Assembly: GCF_018271995.1 (NCBI RefSeq)
Contig: NZ_JAGUCO010000034.1
Span: forward strand, 1 to 36,193
DNA from: Carboxylicivirga linearis
Lineage (GTDB): Bacteria > Bacteroidota > Bacteroidia > Bacteroidales > Marinilabiliaceae
Direction: 5' to 3'
DNA length: 36,193 nt
The notes under the pieces are model-generated. The model was not told where the DNA came from. It did not search any database and was given only the letters and a program-made list of their open reading frames with translations. This document shows positions 24,378-32,947 of the stretch, piece after piece. Numbering within the stretch: position 1 is the first letter of the stretch; every line of letters starts with the position of its first letter. Position numbers and translations under genes: made by a program.

Positions 24378-24713
24378 ATGCAACGATTAGACCCCTTATA
24401 TCCAACTTGTCCAATACGAAATGTGATAGACCGTATGAGTGATAAATGGTCATTATTAATCCTTAGTACTCTTAATCAAAACGGGATTATGCGTTATAAA
24501 GAATTAAATTCAGCTATTCCTGATATATCGCAAAAAATGTTGTCTAGTACATTAAAACGCTTAGAAGCTGATAAACTGATTAACCGTAAAATGTATCCTG
24601 AAATTCCGCCTCGTGTTGAATATTCGTTAACCAATACAGGTCAGAAATTAATGCCCGCCGTTGGTATGATGGTGGATTGGGCTTTGGAATATTTTGATGA
24701 GATAACGAAGTAG
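24378..24713 (+). CDS. HxlR-family transcriptional regulator
   Basis: A 111-residue winged-helix regulator. The family hallmarks are visible: the N-terminal CP at C11-P12, DKWSLLILSTL, the recognition region LNSAIPDISQKMLSSTLKRL, and PRVEYSLTNTGQKL. Some members use the N-terminal cysteine as a sensor of quinones, aldehydes or disulfide stress. It is divergent from the cupin-tautomerase-ABM operon, which is therefore its most likely target. Confidence 0.93.
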   Translation: MQRLDPLYPTCPIRNVIDRMSDKWSLLILSTLNQNGIMRYKELNSAIPDISQKMLSSTLKRLEADKLINRKMYPEIPPRVEYSLTNTGQKLMPAVGMMVDWALEYFDEITK

Positions 24714-24744
24714 ATATTAGTTTATAACAACACTCTATAAAAAT

Positions 24745-25263
24745 ATGAATCCAATTATAATATGTGAAGTCACACTCGACGATTTAGAAGAACTGCAAAA
24801 GGTAAGTAAGCAAACATTCTTCGAGACTTTTTCTTCTGACAATTCAAAAGAGGACATGGAAAAATATTTGAATATTAATTTCTCAAAAGAAAAACTAAGT
24901 CAAAAAATTAAAAATCAATATTCAACATTCTTTATGGCAAAAATTGACAATAAAGCGATTGGCTATTTGAAAATAAATACTAAATCTGCTCAAACAGAGC
25001 TTATAAATCAAAATTCACTCGAAATTGAAAGAATTTATGTCCTAAAAGAATTCTTAGGAAAGAAGGTGGGACAAATATTATACAACCAAGCCATTGAAAT
25101 AGCTCAAAAAGTAAATGCTGAACTTATATGGTTAGGAGTATGGGAACATAATTTGAGAGCTATCAGGTTTTATCAGAAAAACGGTTTTAAAGCATTTGAT
25201 AAACATATTTTTAAACTAGGAGAAGATGAACAAACCGATATTCTAATGAAACTAACATTGTAG
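24745..25263 (+). CDS. GNAT-family N-acetyltransferase
   Basis: A 172-residue protein with the GNAT fold. Motif A carries the acetyl-CoA loop (IERIYVLKEFLGKKVGQIL), and motif B has WLGVWEHNLRAIRFYQKNGF. It transfers acetyl from acetyl-CoA to an amine; PaiA-like polyamine acetylation is possible but not shown. It starts 31 bp after the HxlR gene, so the two may be co-transcribed. Confidence 0.9.
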   Translation: MNPIIICEVTLDDLEELQKVSKQTFFETFSSDNSKEDMEKYLNINFSKEKLSQKIKNQYSTFFMAKIDNKAIGYLKINTKSAQTELINQNSLEIERIYVLKEFLGKKVGQILYNQAIEIAQKVNAELIWLGVWEHNLRAIRFYQKNGFKAFDKHIFKLGEDEQTDILMKLTL

Positions 25264-25344
25264 TCACTGATGACATTTATTAATGATGATGTATATATTC
25301 AACTATAAGGTATTAATCTTGAAATACAAATAATTAAAATAAAA

Positions 25345-27285
25345 ATGAAAAGAAAACTAATAACCTGCTACCTGCTTCTATTTACTGCATTCACATTTGC
25401 ACAAGAAAAATCACTAAATAGTCCTGACGGCAAACTAGCCTTAACTGTTAAACTCACAGATGGAAAAATTTCTTACACTGTACTGTATAATAACATTATG
25501 ATGCTTGAAGATTCACCTCTTGGGTTAATCAGCAATGTAGGAGATTTTAGCAAAGAATTGTCTATTCATTCAACAGAAAATAATACAATAGATAAAAAGT
25601 ACAAACAAGATAGAATTAAACAATCTACAATAAATTATGAAGCCAATGAGTTAACCATAACACTCTACAATAAAGAGAAACAGCAAATAGAAGTTGTTTT
25701 CAGGATTAGCAACAATGATATTGGTTTTAGATATAATCTGCCTCAATTTGGAGAAACTGCTTCATGCATTATAGAAAAAGAAATTACCGGATTCAATCTT
25801 CCGGAGGAAACAACCACATTTTTATCTCCACAAGCTACTCCCGGAATAGGATGGAAACGAACAAAACCTAGTTATGAAGAAGAATACGTTCCTGATGAAC
25901 CTAGTTCCACACCGTCAAAATATGGCCAAGGATATACCTTTCCTTCGCTTTTTCATGTTGGAAATAATGGCTGGGTATTGGTTTCTGAAACAGGTGTAAG
26001 TAGTAAATATTGTGCCTCTCACTTAAGTGATGGTACTAAAGAAGGTGTTTACTCTATTGCTTTTCCTCAAGAAGGTGAAAATAATGGATTTGGAAGTACT
26101 ACTCCTGCAATATCACTACCTGGTTCAACACCATGGCGTACCATTACAATATCAAATAATTTGAAACCAATCGTTGAAACAACTATTCCTTTTGACTTGG
26201 TAGAGCCTTTATATGAACCGTCTCAGGAATATAAGTACGGTCGTTCAACATGGAGTTGGATTATGTGGCAGGACAATAGCATGAATTACGATGACCAGGT
26301 TACTTATATTGATTTGGCAGCAGAAATGGGATACGAGTATATTTTGATGGATGCACTATGGGATACACAAGTGGGCTATGATAAAATACCGGAATTAATT
26401 AAATATGCTCAATCTAAAGGAGTTGATGTTTTTTTATGGTACAATTCAAACGGCTATTGGAATAATGCGCCACAAGGGCCAAAACATAAAATGGATAACT
26501 CCATTAGTCGTAAAGAAGAAATGAAGTGGTTACAGAGTTTAGGTGTGAAAGGTCTAAAGGTTGACTTCTTTGGCGGAGACAAGCAGGAAACAATGAAGCT
26601 CTATGAAGATATTCTTTCGGATGCTAATGAGTATGGCTTAATGATAATTTTTCATGGGTGTACATTACCTCGTGGTTGGGAACGTATGTATCCAAACTAC
26701 ATCGGTAGTGAAGCTGTTTTAGCTTCTGAAAATTTAATCTTTAATCAGCATTTTGATGATATGGAAGCCTATAATGCATGCCTTCACCCTTTCATACGCA
26801 ATACTGTAGGAAGCATGGAATTTGGGCCAGTTTTATTAAATAAACGTCATAACAGAACAAATGATGGAGGAACGACAAGAAAAACATCTGACATTTTTCA
26901 GCTAGCTACGGCAATTTTGTATCAAACCCCAGTACAAATGTTTGGCATTGCACCCAACAACTTAACAGATGTTCCTGCATTTGAGATTGACTTTATGAAG
27001 GAAGTTCCAACTACATGGGATGAAACTGTTTTCATTGATGGTTATCCCGGTAAATACAGTGTTTTAGCACGTCGTCATAAAGACCAATGGTATGTAGTTG
27101 GTGTAAATGCACAAAAAGAAGCGATTAAGTTAAATGTTAATCTTCCGATGATGGCTGGAAAAGATGTGAAACTATACTCTGACAATAAGAAATCGGAACC
27201 ACAATTTTCTGAAACAAAAATTAAAAACAGTGGTTCGGTGAATTTGACAATTCAACCTAATGGTGGGATTATAATAACAGAATAG
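25345..27285 (+). CDS. Glycoside hydrolase family 97 (SusB-like)
   Basis: A 646-residue secreted enzyme with a signal peptide ending near FAQ (18-20). It has an N-terminal beta-supersandwich (about 25-280), a catalytic TIM barrel (about 290-560) and a C-terminal beta-domain. GH97 members cleave alpha-glucosides or alpha-galactosides. The segment GVKGLKVDFFGG places D407 at the strand end where the retaining (galactosidase-like) branch has its nucleophile, while E456 and E462 are candidate acids; on this basis the enzyme is more likely retaining than SusB-like inverting. No SusC/SusD pair is nearby, so it appears isolated from a polysaccharide utilisation locus. A strong hairpin terminator follows. 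Confidence 0.93.
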   Translation: MKRKLITCYLLLFTAFTFAQEKSLNSPDGKLALTVKLTDGKISYTVLYNNIMMLEDSPLGLISNVGDFSKELSIHSTENNTIDKKYKQDRIKQSTINYEANELTITLYNKEKQQIEVVFRISNNDIGFRYNLPQFGETASCIIEKEITGFNLPEETTTFLSPQATPGIGWKRTKPSYEEEYVPDEPSSTPSKYGQGYTFPSLFHVGNNGWVLVSETGVSSKYCASHLSDGTKEGVYSIAFPQEGENNGFGSTTPAISLPGSTPWRTITISNNLKPIVETTIPFDLVEPLYEPSQEYKYGRSTWSWIMWQDNSMNYDDQVTYIDLAAEMGYEYILMDALWDTQVGYDKIPELIKYAQSKGVDVFLWYNSNGYWNNAPQGPKHKMDNSISRKEEMKWLQSLGVKGLKVDFFGGDKQETMKLYEDILSDANEYGLMIIFHGCTLPRGWERMYPNYIGSEAVLASENLIFNQHFDDMEAYNACLHPFIRNTVGSMEFGPVLLNKRHNRTNDGGTTRKTSDIFQLATAILYQTPVQMFGIAPNNLTDVPAFEIDFMKEVPTTWDETVFIDGYPGKYSVLARRHKDQWYVVGVNAQKEAIKLNVNLPMMAGKDVKLYSDNKKSEPQFSETKIKNSGSVNLTIQPNGGIIITE

Positions 27286-27306
27286 AAGATTTATTAGATG
27301 TAATTT

Positions 27307-27340
27307 ACTCCCGATTGTATTATCTTGTACAATCGGGAGT
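27307..27340. terminator. Strong hairpin between convergent genes
   Basis: A perfect 13-bp stem (ACTCCCGATTGTA / TACAATCGGGAGT) with an 8-nt loop begins 21 bp after the GH97 stop codon. It can serve GH97 on the plus strand and the small minus-strand ORF that ends at 27428. T-runs on both sides are weak. Confidence 0.7.
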
Positions 27341-27427
27341 TGTTATCTTATAGTGAAAATAATAGACTGAATACTTCAATCAAAGAACTTAAATTATAAA
27401 TATTCGATAGATAATCAAACCAGTGTT

Positions 27428-27642
27428 TTAGGAGACAATATATACTTCATTAATATGATCTAATGGTAAGGTTGAGATATCTTTTCCCCTATCTATTGTT
27501 ATAGAGTTCTCTTCATCATCGTATTCAACTATTTTTCCTTGATAAATTACATTATCAACGTGGATGATAACTTGTGAGTTGGATTTGTTAAAGAATAACT
27601 GTCTTAAGATTAATCTTTGTTGATTTTTTTTATTTTATACAT
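27428..27642 (-). pseudogene. Sm-fold-like small protein, frame broken at an A8 tract
   Basis: A minus-strand open frame from 27634 to the TAA at 27428 (about 68 codons) encodes NQQRLILRQLFFNKSNSQ, VIIHVDNVIYQGKIVEYDDE and ISTLPLDHINEVYIVS. The alternating strands with DNxxYQGKIVEYD and a final hydrophobic strand resemble the Sm/Hfq fold. The frame has no start codon of its own. The ATG at 27642 (MYKIKK) is in another frame, and one extra A in the A8 tract (27624-27631) would join them; the in-frame ATG at 27652 is cut off by TAA after five codons. Either it is a recent pseudogene, or slippage on the A-tract restores the protein. Family assignment is tentative. Confidence 0.5.
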
Positions 27643-27686
27643 TATTATTCATTTAATGAACCTATCCAAATCTTAAGATACCAAAA

Positions 27687-27818
27687 TTAATTTGTTGATT
27701 TACTAGGCTTTAAAGATGGTTTATTACCAGGTGTATTTTTGTTATCCCTTCTTCTTTTATCAAGAGTTCCATCTTTCTTTTTAGGCTTTGGCCCTGGTTT
27801 AATAGCTTCAATTTTCAT
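27687..27818 (-). CDS. Small basic protein (43 residues), function unknown
   Basis: The ORF starts MKIEAIKPGPKPKKKDGT and continues with LDKRRRDNKNTPGNKP to end in SKSTN. It is rich in Lys, Arg and Pro, probably disordered, and may bind nucleic acid. The pattern IKPGPKPKKKDGTLDKR looks like a recurring small Bacteroidota protein type I cannot name. It lies on the same strand as and downstream of the STAND gene (gap 329 bp) and 44 bp before the Sm-like frame. The 27819-28147 gap holds an inverted repeat only. Confidence 0.6.
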   Translation of the reverse strand: MKIEAIKPGPKPKKKDGTLDKRRRDNKNTPGNKPSLKPSKSTN

Positions 27819-27988
27819 TTCATTCTTTGTTTTAATAAGTAATCAGTTAGTGAAAGTGGTTACAAATTACTTTTATTAAATAAGATAGACAAGAATAAAT
27901 TAAATTAGTTTTAGCTTAAAACTACACACCTCCATCCTTTTAATAAAGTTTTGATTCCATATTGGTAGGGGTAATATAAGTGTTAACT

Positions 27989-28036
27989 TTAAATATTGAA
28001 GAACTACTAAATAAGACTAATTTCTTCAATATTTAA
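27989..28036. repeat. 15-bp inverted repeat downstream of the STAND gene
   Basis: Arms at 27989-28003 (TTAAATATTGAAGAA) and 28022-28036 match perfectly around an 18-nt loop. It lies about 110 bp after the stop codon of the STAND gene. There is no T-run, so it may be a weak terminator, an RNA-stabilising hairpin or a protein site. Confidence 0.5.
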
Positions 28037-28147
28037 TTAATCGTGCGTGGTAGGACTTTATGCAATTTTCGTAATAGTCTTAGACTACAAAAATGGTTGA
28101 CAAAGTAAGAATATTAAAGAACATAAAAAGATATTTACGTGATATCA

Positions 28148-31100
28148 CTAATGATCTATGCTTTGCAATACCTTAACAATTGCAGAATTGTTTCTTTCAC
28201 ACTCAAGTTCTTTATCAAATATATCAAGTGTGTAATTAATTTTTTTCTTATCCTTATTTGTGTGTTGCAACAAAGCATTATAGGAATTGATAATCACATT
28301 TAAACTCTTATTATCGTAATAAAACTCATTTTGAATGCTTAATTGTGATTTAACCGATTGAATATTATTCAATAAACTTAAACAATCTATAGGATGAAAG
28401 TGAGTACATTTTGCAAGAAAATTAATGAAATTACCAGGAGTTAGTATGCAAACTTTAGATTTTGAGTAGTCTTCAATAAACGACCTAAAATCAATAAAAT
28501 GCTCACAACTTAATTCCGAAAACAAGAATGTATATTCTCTTGCAATATCTATATCATCTTCCTCAAGAAACTCGCTAAGAATGATTTTACATTTTTCTGT
28601 GATATCATTGTTGTGCTTAAATATATTTGATTCTGCAACATGCAGCATTGCTTTTCTTACTTCTTTGATTTTCGGATAATAGTCTTGTAATAATGTATAT
28701 GATTCTTCAATACCCTCAAGCCATGCCACTGTAAGCAATATTGAAATATCCTTTGTTAGTTTTTCAGATGTAATAGTTTTCCTAAAGTATGGTTCTAGTT
28801 CATTTTTATATTTTCGATTAAAATATTGAGCTGACCATATTGAGCTTTGCAAAACTTGTTCATTATCGGTATCAACTAACTTAAGAAATAGCTTAAAATT
28901 TCGCTCAATATTGTAATTATTTAGATAGGCTAATCTGTATAATGTAGCAGCTTTAACACAATCCATTGGATCCTCAGGTATTTTTTCTAAGGTAGCGAAA
29001 ATCCGCTCAGAGTAATAAGGCTGATCATTTATCATGACTAAACGCTTAGCTGCTGCTCCACGATTAGAATTAATTCCATCACTCAATAGTGCATCTGGAT
29101 TAAAAACTTCATTCGGATCAATATCCGTTAAAACTATTCTGACTAAATAACTAAATAGTTCATCATCCATGTATTCATCTCTCAATAAAGTATCGATTAA
29201 CCAAACTACTCTTCGATTGGAGTGCGAAGTAATCCTTCCACATTTAATAAGTTGCTTAACCAATTGGACTTTAATTTCAGTTTTAATCTTTACTTCTGAT
29301 TCGAAAAGACCTTCAACAGCATGGATGGCATAATCTATATGATAGGCATCTTTAATTATAAACTCACTTATATGATCAAGAAATTTTTCTGGTTCTTTCT
29401 TTACTACTTCCTTTAATGCTCTGCAATGCTCATCCTTGCCTCCTCTAAGACTTCCAAAATCATGATATTCGAAACCATTGTATTTCAACATGCTTCTTTT
29501 CCAAGCTACAATATTCATCTTCTCGTAAGCTTCATTATTTAAGGGATAACCAACTATTTTAGCTATGCCATATCGCTCTTTGATTTCATCTTTAATTACT
29601 CCATGCCTACGATTTAATTCCTGATACTTTTTCTTTAATAAGGGATTACTAAAAACATATTCCTTGGGGATGGATTGTAAATAGGTTAGTTGTGTATAGC
29701 CCCAATAAGTATATAACTTTCTTTTCCCGTTGTTGTCATTATAGGTGTGATATATTATTCGCTCATTAATATTTAATATAAGGTCAACCAACTCAGCTCT
29801 CTGATCAACATTAAAGTGTGGGTAGGCTTTATTAATAACTTGCCGAAATAAAATTAAAACATCATCTGTATCGCTAAGCAGTTCTCTTCTTTTAAAGATT
29901 TTAGCTAATTCAAATATTTCATTGATGAAATAGTGTGGATTAGCTTTTAACCCTTTTAAAACCACATTTAAAATTGTTGTATACCTGCTTTCAATATTTT
30001 CTTTTATAAATACATATATAATGTTTGAAGACTCTTCAGCAGCCTTATTAATATTTTTTTCTAATTGTGTAAATAAAAATCCATAATCTTTCTCTCTATA
30101 ACCTCCCATACTCTGAAATGCATGATCCATAATTAAATCATTATCACTTCTCGGATATTGCATTTCAGTTTTACAAACTAAATCAGTAACTGCTTTCAAA
30201 TTAAGCTCCAAGGCTTTATTAAAATGATTTGTATAAAGATGTGTCAAGAACTTTTCACCGTCATAGCCTATTTTAAGCTTTATATTACCGAGCTCATATT
30301 CAATACTTGATATTTTGTTTGAGAAATATGACTGAAATAAAGCAATCGCTGCGTCCTCATTTGTTTCTGAGATTTGAATTAATATATCAAACATGAAGTG
30401 TTCATCATCATAAAGCTCACTTTGCACTATCTCAAGTATTGAGAAAGCTTCTGGCAAATCCCAGATTTTATTGTAATAAAGGAGACGAATAAGTTCTCCA
30501 TTTGAAAATGGTTCCTGTCCACTCAAAACAAAAGGTAAAATCAAACCTCTACACTCTGGAAGATGGCGTATTAAGATTGAATAAACTATTTGATGGTGGT
30601 TCAAGACCTTAGATAGTCTTAACGATAGAATATTATATCTCTCCAAAATAACTCGCAACCATCCATTAGAGTTTACATTGCTTAGAAACAGTTTTAATAG
30701 GTTTGTATTAGTTAATATCTTCTTGTCAAATAATTGTATTTCTTTAGCAGTAGGCTCTTGCTCTGAACTTAATAAACTTATTGTCAATAGTTTTATGTGG
30801 TATCTTATTTTTCGTCTGAAAAATGCTTGCTCAGTAAGTATATGCTTTAAAATATCAATGTATTTCTCGTGCTTTGTATCCCTGTAGAATGACAAGATCA
30901 TCTTCAGACTTGACCTTACTTTTAATCCTTGCCAATGTTGATTAATATATTTGAAAACTGATTTATTTTCTCCGCAAAATTGCTTTGCAAAAACAAAATC
31001 ATAAAACGTTTGATGGAAGAAATGAATTGAGCCACTTTTACCTACTAGAATTCCATTCTGTTGCAAATATTCAAGTTCCTTCGAAAACCGGTCAGGCAAT

Positions 31101-32629
31101 GCATCATTTCGTAATGTTATTTTTTGCTCATCGTACATATTTGAAGCAATTGTATACAATACACTTTTCAGTTTGAGAACTCTTTTAGCAAGAGGAATAT
31201 TGAGCACTTTCTGTCTCCATAACTCTTTGTATAAATCAGTAGTGGTCTTTAATAAATTCAGATTAAGGCTATGTGTGAAAATTCGACAGAATGCATCTAG
31301 GTTATACGGAGTTTTCAATAATTCAAACATAGCATCCGTAATCGAAAGTTTTGATCCTGACAATTGATTTAGAACTTTTGTTATTTCTTCTTTCGTCAGT
31401 GAATCGACATTAAAAGTTGTTTCCTTTTTAAAGGATTTAAAACCAAAATCATATTCCAAATCATAGGACCTGATTGAAACAACAATTCGCACTCTATCAT
31501 ATTTTCTTAAAGCACTAATCAACTGTTTATAGGTGGCTAGATATTCACCTCTTGCAGAATTAGTTTGAGAAAGGGCATCAATTTGATCCACTATCACAAC
31601 AACTGTAGCATAATCATCGGTTAGCTTAACCAGTAGCTTTTCAATTGAATCGGTTAAATTCAATCGTTCTTCCAGTTGTTTTATTGAGTTCGTAGCATAT
31701 TGATCAGCTTTTATACCAAGAGTAGGAATACCTTTGGTATCCAGCTTATTAAAAAGGTCTTTTAAAATAACAGATTTACCACTACCTGGCTGCCCAACCA
31801 GCAACGCCACCCTCTCCTTTTCGTCATCGAAATCTTTCTCTATCCATTCAACTAAAAAACCTGTTTCTTTTCTATCTATATGAGATCCCTCAACTCCCTC
31901 GAATTCATTTTTATACTCTGAAAGTATGACTGAAGCATTTTCAAAGTTTCGTATTATATCTGTTACAGGGATATTAGATCCTTCCCTTTCTTTTATAATG
32001 ACCTTTGGTGAGAAGAATCTTTCTATTAATGCCACATTATATTTCTCATTCATCAATTTATCCAAGTCCGATCCAACAATCATTTTGACATTCAATTTAT
32101 CTAAATGATTATTTAGGAACTTGTCTGCGCTATCCAGAGTATATTTCTCTTTCAAGGCAACATTACCGTTTAATACGCTCTTTATATAATCACCTAATTT
32201 TGTTTCAAGTAATATTTTGCTACTAAAATTAGTGAGTAGGCTTTGAGCTGCTTCATTGAACTTACTTGATACTACAAAATAGTAAGTAAATGTATTCAAA
32301 TCACTTATCAATGATTGATCTATTCCATAGTGCAAAACAAACTTACATATTTCTTTTATACAATCAGGCTTTGCAAATGCATGCTTATTTTTCTCAGAGT
32401 GTTTACATTGAATAACACCAACATTACGTCCTTTTATGTGTAATGTGCAATCTCGTCCTCTTTCCCCAACTTTATCTAACCAATTAATTGCGTCAAACTT
32501 ACATCTCCATAATCCACTAGCAATCTCATTGGAGTATATGTGATAAACAATCTCTTCAAATTCTTTAGGATCTTTTAAATAATAAGGAAATCCATGATTA
32601 GCATATACATTGGGTCTAGTATCAATCAT
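28148..32629 (-). CDS. Mrr-like nuclease-STAND NTPase (Avs-like candidate defense protein)
   Basis: A 1493-residue multidomain protein. Residues about 15-180 form a restriction-endonuclease-like domain: GERGRD (D60), then VIQCKH with Q74 and K76, the (D)-x13-(Q/E)-x-K pattern of Mrr-like nucleases. Residues about 230-470 are a P-loop NTPase with Walker A GQPGSGKS (279-286), Walker B VVVIVDQID (343-351) and an arginine in SIRSYDL (R387). A winged-helix-like part with IHFFHQTFYDFVFAKQF (about 555) is typical of STAND ATPases. The remaining 900 residues are helical repeats, suited to sensing a ligand. This order and size match antiviral STAND (Avs4-like) proteins, which cut DNA when they recognise a phage protein. 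The phage target cannot be read here. It is a single gene next to mobile-element replication genes. Confidence 0.8.
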   Translation of the reverse strand: MIDTRPNVYANHGFPYYLKDPKEFEEIVYHIYSNEIASGLWRCKFDAINWLDKVGERGRDCTLHIKGRNVGVIQCKHSEKNKHAFAKPDCIKEICKFVLHYGIDQSLISDLNTFTYYFVVSSKFNEAAQSLLTNFSSKILLETKLGDYIKSVLNGNVALKEKYTLDSADKFLNNHLDKLNVKMIVGSDLDKLMNEKYNVALIERFFSPKVIIKEREGSNIPVTDIIRNFENASVILSEYKNEFEGVEGSHIDRKETGFLVEWIEKDFDDEKERVALLVGQPGSGKSVILKDLFNKLDTKGIPTLGIKADQYATNSIKQLEERLNLTDSIEKLLVKLTDDYATVVVIVDQIDALSQTNSARGEYLATYKQLISALRKYDRVRIVVSIRSYDLEYDFGFKSFKKETTFNVDSLTKEEITKVLNQLSGSKLSITDAMFELLKTPYNLDAFCRIFTHSLNLNLLKTTTDLYKELWRQKVLNIPLAKRVLKLKSVLYTIASNMYDEQKITLRNDALPDRFSKELEYLQQNGILVGKSGSIHFFHQTFYDFVFAKQFCGENKSVFKYINQHWQGLKVRSSLKMILSFYRDTKHEKYIDILKHILTEQAFFRRKIRYHIKLLTISLLSSEQEPTAKEIQLFDKKILTNTNLLKLFLSNVNSNGWLRVILERYNILSLRLSKVLNHHQIVYSILIRHLPECRGLILPFVLSGQEPFSNGELIRLLYYNKIWDLPEAFSILEIVQSELYDDEHFMFDILIQISETNEDAAIALFQSYFSNKISSIEYELGNIKLKIGYDGEKFLTHLYTNHFNKALELNLKAVTDLVCKTEMQYPRSDNDLIMDHAFQSMGGYREKDYGFLFTQLEKNINKAAEESSNIIYVFIKENIESRYTTILNVVLKGLKANPHYFINEIFELAKIFKRRELLSDTDDVLILFRQVINKAYPHFNVDQRAELVDLILNINERIIYHTYNDNNGKRKLYTYWGYTQLTYLQSIPKEYVFSNPLLKKKYQELNRRHGVIKDEIKERYGIAKIVGYPLNNEAYEKMNIVAWKRSMLKYNGFEYHDFGSLRGGKDEHCRALKEVVKKEPEKFLDHISEFIIKDAYHIDYAIHAVEGLFESEVKIKTEIKVQLVKQLIKCGRITSHSNRRVVWLIDTLLRDEYMDDELFSYLVRIVLTDIDPNEVFNPDALLSDGINSNRGAAAKRLVMINDQPYYSERIFATLEKIPEDPMDCVKAATLYRLAYLNNYNIERNFKLFLKLVDTDNEQVLQSSIWSAQYFNRKYKNELEPYFRKTITSEKLTKDISILLTVAWLEGIEESYTLLQDYYPKIKEVRKAMLHVAESNIFKHNNDITEKCKIILSEFLEEDDIDIAREYTFLFSELSCEHFIDFRSFIEDYSKSKVCILTPGNFINFLAKCTHFHPIDCLSLLNNIQSVKSQLSIQNEFYYDNKSLNVIINSYNALLQHTNKDKKKINYTLDIFDKELECERNNSAIVKVLQSIDH

Positions 32630-32947
32630 TATTAATCAAGGTTAACAACATTGGACAATCTAATTTCACACATTGAAGCTATACAATATCACTCACATTT
32701 ACGAATTATTTACTCTTGATTATTGCAGCAGTTGTTTTTACCTTACCAATATTATATACCATAAATAAATATTATCCCAAGGAGTGACACTACGATTATA
32801 TTTATTCAAATTATTTCATATTCGAACTCTCTACTTTTGACCAGTACATAGTTTGGGGAGGAGATCACAAGCGTGAAATGTAGCAGAAAAAATGCCTCCA
32901 TAAAGTATAGTTGATTGATCCTTTAAAAATTACCCAACGAACTCAAA
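32630..32947. other. Intergenic gap between STAND and primase-like genes
   Basis: This 318-bp AT-rich stretch should contain the STAND promoter. I see no clear promoter box, repeat or convincing gene. A 31-codon minus-strand frame at 32806-32901 has no recognisable features. Confidence 0.5.

Noticed and set aside
32806-32901. 31-codon minus-strand ORF between STAND and primase-like genes
   Set aside because: It has no recognisable motif, and the length is within chance for AT-rich DNA.
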